The translations under genes were made by a program, and so were the position numbers. DNA of 64,000 nt from Isochrysis galbana (taxonomy: Eukaryota > Haptophyta > Isochrysidales > Isochrysidaceae), in assembly GCA_018136815.1 (NCBI GenBank), contig CM030940.1:1618213-1682212 (forward strand). Direction: 5' to 3'. A model generated the notes under the pieces. That model saw nothing but the letters and a program-made list of their open reading frames with translations, made no database searches and had not been told where the DNA came from. This document shows, one piece after another, positions 43,811-51,697 of the stretch (position 1 is its first letter; each line of letters opens with the position of its first letter).

Positions 43811-44741
43811 CCCTTCCCCGCCCAGCCAGCGGTCGTCGCTCGCTCGGATGCGGAGCCCCATCTCGCCAGAGAAGAGAGTGGATGGAATTCCTTTGAAGTA
43901 GCGCCCGCACGGACCGCCCTTCCCAAAGCCCCCCTTGTTTAGTGTTAAGGTGGCAGTCGCACGAATGGGGGGGGGGCGGGCGCGCGCGGCCGTGCTGGCT
44001 CCTCCTGCTGCCATGGGGCCTGGCGGCTGTGCTGGGCGCTCGGATGCGCTGTGCGGCCGTTGGAGGGACCAGCCTATATGTGGCCCCTGCCCGAGCACGC
44101 GCATAGTCCACCCTCGTGCCACCACACCGACCTGGGGGGTGGGTCGGGGAAGCGCGCTCCAGAGGGGCTGCGTGAGGCGCTTGGCAGGGTATCGGGTTGA
44201 ATGGGGCTCGTAAAGTGAGATGGGGGCGATCAGGCTGTTCAAGACAGGTCATGAGGGGCCACTTTCGCACGGGGAGCGACCGCCTGAACGCCCCGCAAAG
44301 GCCTGTGTGTGCATCCACGTCTTTGGCGTGGACGTCTGCATTGACATACCTGGCCTTGGCTATCGCAGGCTGAAGGTTGCTGGCGGCGAGTGTGTGCGCC
44401 GTGCGGCTGCTAGAAAGCATGTGAGATGTGTGGGTGGCCGGCCAAGGGTGCCTCGCAGCCATGGCGGCGCTTATTACCTCGCGTGAGACCGGAACGGCGG
44501 GGGTGGTTTGACGTCAATCCGCTCATGTGGGAGTGGCCATCGCAAAAATGAAATTGTGCGTTGCGAGTGTCGAATCTTGAACACATTGAGGTGTGGGAGC
44601 CTCAGTTGCCAAGTCTGCTGGGGGCAGGTGCAAGAACTAGACCTTAATTGATATACGGTTTCGAGTGGTAGGAGTATGAAGCCGGCACGGCGTGTTGCTC
44701 AGAAAAAATTGATTTTATTTTTGGGCCGCGCCCAGCAAGGA
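43811..44741. other. Upstream region of the methyltransferase gene and LINE flank
   Basis: No further gene recognised. The frame upstream of the methyltransferase remains open to 44242 and could hold a targeting leader. Confidence 0.35.
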
Positions 44742-46647
44742 AAAAAAAACATTTTAATATTCTCGCCACACCCGTGGCACTGGAAGACGCTCTCGAAGCC
44801 ACGCCCTTTCTCTTCCCACTCCCCCACTCCCTGCCTTGCGGCAACTCCCCTCGTGCTCTACTTAGGGGCCCGGGTCGTGCGGGGGGTTCGAGCCAAGCGG
44901 GGTGCACCTGCACCTGTCCCCAACAGTAAGTTCTCTCCTTCCTCCTGTTCTGTTGAGTGATCTGCCTATACAGAAAGTGTTGCAGGGTGTCGTTATCTTA
45001 GTGCGCACGAGCGTTCACTCAGTGCGTCCGTATTTATGACTAGCCGCCCATCCAACTACCAACTATCGGTCAGAGCGTGGTGACGCGTCGCATCATGCGA
45101 GTCTCCCGTCTAATCCGAGAGCTTTCGCTATGAGGCCGAATTCCTTGCTGAGTTGTAGCCTGCCTTTCTTGTCTTCGACAAACATAGGGGTGCTGAGTTC
45201 CGTCGTTTTTTTGATCTTTGGTTTTCTTCCCTGAGCGGCCTTATATGTTCGCATGGAGTTGCGGGGATCCGACTCGGTACTGCCTCGTACTAGGGTGGCA
45301 AACCTCGTTAGCGTGGATTCAAGGACTGGTATGTAGTGGAAACTGTGCGCCTCGTAATCTACTCTATAGAAGTCTTTTATAATGTATTTCCATGCAATTA
45401 TATAGAGCAGTTTAAGGCTGTCGGGGGTGGTCGTACCGGGGTACGCGAAGAGTCTCATGGGACAGAGCAGACCCCCGGCGTCATCCCACTCCCCTTGCCC
45501 GCTTTCGCGTGATGCTCTGCGATTGTTACGTTAATGTTGCGGATCCGATCCCGAAGCTTGCCCCTCGGCGTCTCCCTGCGGTCCATCTCGGCTGGGATGC
45601 TCGCCGTCGTGGCTTCTTTGTGTACATACCCTCGCTCCGCCGAATAAAGAATAACCAACATTGTCGCCTGCGTGGCCCGCGAGGCGTGAATGCGCATAGG
45701 CCCTCGACCACTATGTGGGCTGCCACGTCTTGAAGTGCTTCGTAGAGGGCCTTGCGTGAGGTGGTGCCTTTCTTGTTGATTTTCTCGTCGATGGATTCCA
45801 CGCGGATGCGCACGGGGATGTCTTGGCCCAGGACGCGGATGTTGGTGTGCTCTCCGTACTTGGCTTGAAATTGTTGAGCGCAGTCCTCATTGACTGCTAT
45901 GTGCCACGGGCCTCGCGCTGAGCGGGCCCAGAAGTCTGGCTCGGGGTCCACGCCCTCCAGTTCGAGAAGTAGTTCAACGATGGCGGCGTACGCCGTCGTG
46001 TCTTGGAGGATGATGTCCCCGGCTTGGTGGAAGGAGAGCTCGAAGGAAGCGTCGGAGTCTGTGATGTCGTTTTCTATGTCGGAATCTTGGTCCTGTGAGG
46101 CGTGGGCGGAGGTGACCTTGGTCAGCGTTGGGCGAGTGGAGTCAATGGGTGAGGGGGTCTTGTCAATGTTATCCCCACGGGGGGCGTGCGCGCGTGCTTC
46201 GTGTGTGTGGTGAGGTGTGCATGAGGGTCTTACTCTGACACGTATGTTGCTTGCTGCATTGAGGTGTGTGTTGTGCCCATAGGGGCCACCCGGCCGCGGG
46301 CCGCGCTGCCGGAGCAGCGCGGCCCTTGCCAGGGCGAGAGGGGCCTCTGCCATAAGGCATGCCCAATGGAAGGGTGGCTGCATGAGCCTGGCACTGGTGG
46401 GGTGCTGCCAGCAGCCTGCTGCCCCCCATGGGGGAGGCCAGCATGGCTGCCATGTGTGGTGTGGCCGGGGCCACGGGCCGTGTGGCACGACCGGAGTCGC
46501 ACGCACCTGCTCGGCCTCGGTGGGCGGACGCGGCCGCTTCGTCAGCGGCTGCTCCATGGGCACTGGGGGGGCGCCCTCGGTGGGGGGCCCGAAGGAGAGG
46601 GGAGTCGCGTCGGCGCGCTCCATCGCGTCTAAGTATAAACTTAGTTG
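44742..46647 (-). mobile_element. Internally deleted, hairpin-headed LINE copy
   Basis: Read on the minus strand: hairpin 46644-46629 (stem CTAAGT/ACTTAG), ATG 46623 opening a 365-codon ORF1-like frame, then a direct jump at about 45455 into the ORF2 C-terminus (RLFAYPGTTTPDSLKLLYII ...), the stop at 45093, a 3' UTR matching 9060-9400, and an oligo(T) tail (A9 on the plus strand at 44742). The whole reverse transcriptase is absent, so the copy moved, if at all, by borrowing one. No target duplication found at the two edges. The right edge abuts the 75-bp repeat (46648-46725). Confidence 0.75.
45526..46623 (-). CDS. LINE ORF1-like protein (M-E-R-A head, KRPR motif)
   Basis: 365 codons within the preceding element. 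It starts Met-Glu-Arg-Ala-Asp. The basic TKRPRPPTEAEQV lies at residues 28-40, aligned with the 35.9- and 47.1-kb frames. A Pro/His/Ala-rich middle is followed by an acidic DQDSDIENDITDSDASFELS patch and a compact domain with PDFWARSARGPWHIAVNED, then HTNIRVLGQDIPVRIRVESI, whose alternating beta/alpha pattern could be RRM-like as in other LINE ORF1 proteins. The C-terminus is Lys/Arg-rich. Role would be RNA binding/chaperone; that is inference. Confidence 0.55.
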   Translation of the reverse strand: MERADATPLSFGPPTEGAPPVPMEQPLTKRPRPPTEAEQVRATPVVPHGPWPRPHHTWQPCWPPPWGAAGCWQHPTSARLMQPPFHWACLMAEAPLALARAALLRQRGPRPGGPYGHNTHLNAASNIRVRVRPSCTPHHTHEARAHAPRGDNIDKTPSPIDSTRPTLTKVTSAHASQDQDSDIENDITDSDASFELSFHQAGDIILQDTTAYAAIVELLLELEGVDPEPDFWARSARGPWHIAVNEDCAQQFQAKYGEHTNIRVLGQDIPVRIRVESIDEKINKKGTTSRKALYEALQDVAAHIVVEGLCAFTPRGPRRRQCWLFFIRRSEGMYTKKPRRRASQPRWTAGRRRGASFGIGSATLT

Positions 46648-46725
46648 AATCGACGCTCGTTAGGCTTCTCTCTTCTCTTCGTTCGGTATTCATCGTTATA
46701 ATTCTCTCGTTCTCGTTCTCGTTAC
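46648..46725 (-). repeat. 75-bp dispersed repeat, copy 2
   Basis: Inverted match to 33879-33957; interrupted at its GTCGATT end by the hairpin-headed LINE copy. Confidence 0.75.
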
Positions 46726-46771
46726 CCGCGACCGGGGCCTCGTGCTGCCGCACGACGCACGAGGTCAGTTC

Positions 46772-47099
46772 TCAGTTCCACGACAATGTATAGGGGCCCA
46801 GCCCGGAGGCTTTTTCCCCATGAGAGTCATCCTGTCGACGCCCAGGCCCTCTTTGGGGCTGGCCCTCGGTGACTGGAGGGAGGAGCTGGTCAGTGTGGCC
46901 ATGGTGGCCGTGTTGGTATGGGGCTTGCTGGTGGTGGCACCGGCCGTGGCTCGTGCTCACCTGGTCAGCCTTGGGTGTGGCTCTCGCGCGCTTCGGCGGC
47001 GCATCGTTGGTCGCGGCCCGATCGGCCGACGCGGCGGGGGTGACGGCAGGATAGGAGGGGAGCGGCGCGCGCTCCATGACCCTATCTTTTCAAAGATAG
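46772..47099 (-). mobile_element. Hairpin-headed retroelement 5' part (stem variant CTATCTTT/AAAGATAG)
   Basis: Hairpin 47099-47082 has the stem changed from CTATCGTT/AACGATAG to CTATCTTT/AAAGATAG: both sides altered, pairing kept. ATG at 47077 opens a 101-codon frame starting Met-Glu-Arg-Ala-Pro with PKRARATPKADQV at residues 28-40. It stops at 46772, and another head begins 125 bp on. Confidence 0.65.
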
Positions 47100-47150
47100 T
47101 TTTGACCCTTAATAATGGTTAAAAAAGCCCCTATTTGACCGCCCTAGACA
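47100..47150 (-). repeat. TAGGGCGGTCAAA family, copy at hairpin boundary
   Basis: Minus strand TAGGGCGGTCAAATAGGG then CTTTTTTAAC..., similar to 7352-7390, ending GGGTCAAAA directly against the hairpin head. Shows that the two families meet exactly here. Confidence 0.55.
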
Positions 47151-47555
47151 TGGTTTCCACAAAACCACCATGACGTAAATTTACGCTTTTGAAGTCAAGA
47201 TGATATCGATCGAAGAAAGTAGAGAGGCAGCAGCCACAGGCCGCAGGTATAAGAGGCTCCAGCTCCAACAAAGAGAAGAGCGAGAGAAAGCGGGTACGAG
47301 TACATCATATTTCTGACAGCTGCTGCAGCACGGTCGATCCGCACCACCGCCGCAGCAACAGCAGAGTTATGCAGCCTCTGATACACGCCGGGTCGCATGC
47401 ATGGCGACGCGGCCAGACTCGACGCAGATCAGATATATGCCACAAGAACATGTGAATCAAAAAGATGGACCGTGGTCGCGCGGTTTTCGACCATCCCATT
47501 AGACATGGCTTGCAAGATTGACGGTCCATAAACCCCACCCACAGCTTGGAGAGGT
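47151..47555. other. 3' flank; nothing recognised
   Basis: No gene or repeat recognised. Confidence 0.3.
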
Positions 47556-48397
47556 TCAGACGACCTCAGTCGAGCTGCTCTCCTCAAGCGGCGGAAGCTC
47601 GACGGCCGGCTCCTCTCCGTTGGCGACCTTCTCAAGGAAAGCACGCGCAGGGGCATCCGGGTAGCCGGAGTCCTCGGCGACGCCCTCAGAAAGCTGTACA
47701 CGAAAGGGCAGGGGATCGGAGAGTGGAGTGAGGTGGGATAGGGTGCGGCGGAGGCTAAGCGGCAAAGCTTGCGGTAGCCGAAGCACAGCGCATCGAGAGA
47801 CGCGGAACCCTCGGCTGGGCCCTGCTATCGCACCTGATCCATGATGAACTTCAGGTTGCGGTCAAACTCCGGAAGCGAGCGCATCTCAAGCTTGGCTCCG
47901 TCGCGCAGCGTGAAGACACAGTCGCCTGCCGAGCCGCCGAAGCGGCGGAGCCATTTAACGTCGGACACCTCGCGCCACGTGATCTGCACCACGTCCTTAC
48001 CCTGGAAGCCTGACTTGACCTCCATGCGCTTGTTGGTGAGCTTGTAGCGCGTCCACGCCTGGCGCGCCAGTGAGGCTCCAAAGGGGATGACGCCGATCAC
48101 GGTGAAGAGGGAGAGGCCTGGAATGATGGTCTCGGTGATGGACGGGGGGCCCTCCCAGAATGTCTGCTCGGGCACCAGCTGCAGCGAGGCGGCGGCCGAC
48201 TGCGGCCCCTTGACCTTCTCCTTGGGCTCCTTGGACTTTGCCTTGCGAGGCCTCGCCTTTGAGGGCTGTGGGTTGTAGGCCATCGTGGGAATGGCGAGGC
48301 GCGCGGGGGCGAGCGCTGGGCGGAGCGGCGCACCGAGCGCCAGCGCCTCGGCGCCGGGGAGTGTGAGGGCGGCGATCGCGAGCACGGCGGTGCGCAT
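47556..48397 (-). CDS. Bacterial-type PH-domain membrane protein with plastid-type leader (2 exons)
   Basis: Exons 48397-47834 and 47693-47556 (phase 0, donor CAG/GTGCG, acceptor TACAG), 233 residues. N-terminal MRTAVLAIAALTLPGAEALA is a signal-peptide-like leader with an Ala cleavage pattern, followed by a transit-like LRPALAPARLAIPT and a Lys-rich stretch (SKARPRKAKSKEPKEKVKGP). A hydrophobic segment (ITETIIPGLSLFTVIGVIPF) precedes the domain YKLTNKRMEVKSGFQGKDVV, QITWREVSDVKWL ... DCVFTLRDGAKLEMRSLPEF, the bPH2/DUF304-like pattern. The C-terminal acidic tail comes from exon 2. Likely anchored in a plastid membrane; function unknown. Confidence 0.75.
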
Positions 48398-49330
48398 GGC
48401 GGAAGGGGGATGGGAGCGGGGTCGAGAGGAAGAGAGAGAGCTCTTGCGAGGGGGGGGCGGGGGGGAAGGGAGGCGGGGATGTGGGGCCTTCGCTGAGAAT
48501 ACAAGAGAGAAAAGCAGTGAGAAGAGAAGAAACGGGCGAGATCAGCGGAGGAGACAAACGGGCGAGCGTGGCGGAGAGAGAGGAAGATAGGGTGGGAGCG
48601 GTATATTGGGGGCCAGCGGGGGGGGGGGGGGGTAGGAGAAAGAGAGAGAGAGAGAGAGGCGGACGGAGAGGGGGAGAAAGAGAGAAGTGAATCACGGGGA
48701 AATGAAGATATACTTGGTTTGATATACTTGATTTGGTGGGGGTGGGCAGAGCCGGCCACTGGAAGACGGGGACCGAGGATGAGAGAGGAGAGGTAGAAAG
48801 TGTAGCGAGAGAGGAGGTAGAGTTTTGCTGAATGGAGAAGGCATGGCGAGAGGGAGAAGAGAAGGCCGACGATATGTTAGTTGAACAGGGGGGGAAGTGG
48901 CGAGCGAGCGAGCAAGAGGCGGGCGGGGGGGGCGGAGAGAGGGGACGAGAGCGGAGGGAGTGGGGGGTGGAAGAGGGAGAGGGAGAGGGGGAGAGAGAGA
49001 AGAGGGGAGGAGGGTGGTAGGGCGACGGGACTTTGGCCGGAGAGAGAGAGAGGGGGCAAAGAGAGTGCCGCGAAACTTCTACGACACTTCCGGTAGACCT
49101 CCGCTGCAGCTCACAGAGACCTAATCTCTTGGACCCAACCCACTTTTTAACTCTTTACTGGCGGAGCAGCCAAAGGGCTGCTTCCCACCGCAGTGTGTGA
49201 GTGTGTGCCGCCGCACTCGTGACGGCTTCCCCTGCCGGCCTTGCCGCGCGTTCGCTTTCGTGGTGGTGTGCGTGCGGCGGCTGCGGCGCAGCGGGAACGT
49301 AGAACGTAGCTAGCTTGCATGGCGGCATGG
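48398..49330. other. GA-rich upstream region; nothing coding
   Basis: 48400-49070 is G/A-rich (pyrimidine-rich on the gene strand), with a G-run at 48618-48632, as seen upstream of other genes here. No other feature. Confidence 0.4.
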
Positions 49331-49530
49331 CGGCGGTAGTAAGTCGGTTGTAGCTAGTTGTGTGGTGTGTGGGCCTGGGCTTGCTGTAATTGATTGAAGT
49401 CTTGCAGTTTGTGCCTCCTAATACCTAGGTAGACGGCGGTAGTAAGTCGGTTGTAGGTGGTTGTGTGGGCCTGGGCTTGCTGTAGTTGATTGAAGTCTTG
49501 CAGTTTGTGCCTCCTAATACCTAGGTAGAG
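49331..49530 (+). repeat. About 100-bp tandem duplication
   Basis: Units 49331-49433 and 49434-49530 both run from CGGCGGTAGTAAGTCGG to CTCCTAATACCTAGGTAGA; about 93 % alike apart from a 6-bp indel. Confidence 0.9.
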
Positions 49531-49643
49531 CGCGTGTGCAGGGGGGGACGAGGGGGAAGGGGGGAGGTTGAGAAACCCACCATTTCCCCCGGGAATTGTT
49601 CGTGGAGGCAGGTGAGCCCCCGGGATCTTTTTTGGGCTTGGGA

Positions 49644-49730
49644 GGACGGTCAAAAAATGCGCCCCCCCCCCCACATGCACATGTTAGATGTTAGTGTTAG
49701 TAGTTATAAATCACTGTTTGACCGCCCTAC
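49644..49730 (-). mobile_element. Short TIR element (TAGGGCGGTCAAA family), 87 bp
   Basis: Minus strand begins TAGGGCGGTCAAACAG and ends GCATTTTTTGACCGTCC, giving inverted GG(A/G)CGGTCAAA termini. Same ends as 7352-7420. A short LINE/SINE-like 3' end (CAGAATCTTCAGATG + T5) stands 50 bp further at 49783-49806. Confidence 0.65.
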
Positions 49731-49928
49731 GCATCTCAACCCTGGCCGTATTTACTATTGCTCCCATAGCTAGCAGTAGTATCCAGAATCTTCAGATGTA
49801 TTTTTAAGTTTTCTCATTCAGGACGGATGACAAATCGAAAATACAGTGAAAACCCTTCCAAACACAGTCAAAACCCTCTGTGTTCGGCCTTGGACCTTAG
49901 AAGAAACACAGGCTGAAACACGGCACCT

Positions 49929-51421
49929 TCAACTATCGTTAAAACGATAGGGTCATGGAGCGCGCCACGCTCCCCTCCTCTCTCTCCGCCCACCCTACCG
50001 CGCCGGCCGACCAGGATATGCTGGACGCCGCGCGGCCACAGCAGCCACCACCCAGAGCCACGCCAACCCAGGTACCCGCGAGCCACAACCCGATCCGAGC
50101 CCGCATCGCCGCAAGGCCAGAACAACAACCAGCAACACACAAAGCACCAACACAACCCAGCCAGCACAGCCAGACACATGCACACCCAAGGCCACAGTGC
50201 CAGAACTCCCATAGGGAAAGCCTTCGGGCTGGGCCCCTTGTCAGAGCAAGGCTGATCTCACTCTTGGAGATTGCCTGCGAGGGCGCGCCGGCAGCTAGCG
50301 CGGAACGCGGTTCTTGTGGGGAGCTCATGGAGCTTTCCTCGGGGGTGACTACGGGCATGGTGATCGACGCACGACGCACGACGCACGCACGGAGCACGGT
50401 GGGCGCGGAAGTGCGGAAGGAGGCTTGTGGGAGGTGGTGGCAGGCGACTGGGGAGTTGTCTCCTTCTTCCACAAGCGGTGGCGAGGTTTCGACTCGAGAC
50501 GAAGTCGTAGTGCCCGCTTGGCCCTGCTGTAGAATGTTGAGTATCGTGTTGAAGGTAGACCCCACCTCCCGTTGAAATTCTTCGTGGCGTTGGGCGGCTT
50601 GGAGGGTAGAGGACTCGAGGCGGTCGACAGCGCCGCGGAGAGCCTCAATCTGGACTTGTTGGTCCATGATTTGGGCGGCGCCGACGGTGGCGGTCGGAGG
50701 TGGAACGAAGTTACGTTTGGGGTACGAGTACGTCGACGACGGGGGTGGAACAAACTCTTCATATGGTGGGGGCTCGAAAGGAGGGAGGGACCGGACGGAA
50801 CCCACATCATCTTCAGCACCAACCACAGAGGGATTGAGAGAGGAAGGAATACTTGGCAAAGGATCAGCAAAAGAAAGGAGAGGAAAGGCCGCCGGTGGAG
50901 CAACGGACGAGGCGAGAGGCATGGGACGACAACCCAAAAAGAGAATCGACTTGAGCGCGTTGAGACCCCTGTACGAATCGGATAGCAAAGGTAACCCCAT
51001 TCCCAGCGCGGAACTGCTGACGCTAGCCTCACGGCTAGGGGTAGAATATATGGTAAAAAACGCCTCGGAGGCGGGCTCGGAGCCAAATCAAGCAAACCAT
51101 TAACCAAACAACGCAGAATTCGAGCTCGGATGGAGCTAAACACAAACCCTAAACACTCTCCAAGTCACGTGAGCACCACAAGGACGAACGAGAGAAAAAT
51201 GCCACAAGTGAATTATACAATAGGCCTGCCCTGAACACGCGTCCGTAACCGGGCCCATGGTAGTGTACCAGGGCCGCACCCCCGACACCGAAGATAAAGG
51301 AACGAGGGGGGAAGGGGAGGAAACGGAGAGAGGGGATGAAAAGGGCGATGTCCGCTATGGGGAGTTAGAGACCGAGTAGCGATAGGTGTGTAGCCCTGAA
51401 TCTTCAGTTCTTTTTTTTTTT
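49929..51421 (+). mobile_element. Complete 1.49-kb hairpin-headed, T-tailed retroelement with 15-bp target duplication
   Basis: TGAAACACGGCACCT stands at 49914-49928 and again at 51422-51436: a 15-bp target-site duplication. Between them the element starts TCAACTATCGTTAAAACGAT (hairpin 49933-49950), has the ATG at 49955 opening a 206-codon Met-Glu-Arg-Ala-Thr-Leu-Pro frame, and ends CCTGAATCTTCAGTTC followed by T12. The 3' end matches the 222-bp copy at 14687-14908. It lacks reverse transcriptase, and its interior carries an apparently captured antisense frame (next entry). Defines both ends of the family. Confidence 0.88.
50330..51000 (-). CDS. Antisense gag-like frame captured inside the hairpin-headed element
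   Basis: Minus-strand frame with non-random composition: Pro-rich FEPPPYEEFVPPPSSTYSYP, then a heptad-like coiled coil MDQQVQIEALRGAVDRLESS, TLQAAQRHEEFQREVGSTFN, and a Ser/Thr tail. The pattern suits a retroelement gag or other coiled-coil protein. The frame is open to 49939 but downstream of about 50330 it is only the reverse of the element head. Start at 51000 or 50922. Not identified. Confidence 0.4.
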
Positions 51422-51436
51422 TGAAACACGGCACCT

Positions 51437-51697
51437 AGCCGGCAGCATTGTGGTATGATGGCATAGAAACATACGATGGCACCCAAAAACTCGGGCAAGA
51501 TGCGACATCCCGTATAATCCGTGTGCGATTCAACGACCATGGCTGTGCATTGCACAAACAGCACCCACCCATGTGGCTTGTGCTGGTCTTCCGGTGTCCA
51601 ACCCTCTCCACCTCGAACTGGCTCGCGAGTGCTCGCGACCCCACCAAACGAGCCCCGGAACTGAGCGTGTCGTACTGGATACATCCCCACACATCCC
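51437..51697. other. Spacer
   Basis: Nothing recognised between the target duplication and the carrier gene stop. Confidence 0.3.

Noticed and set aside
44870-44895. GGTTCGAGCC resembling a tRNA T-arm
   Set aside because: No matching acceptor, D or anticodon arms nearby, and it lies in the LINE 3' UTR.
49939-50330. C-terminal part of the antisense gag-like frame
   Set aside because: It is merely the reverse reading of the element's own 5' head, shared with unrelated copies.
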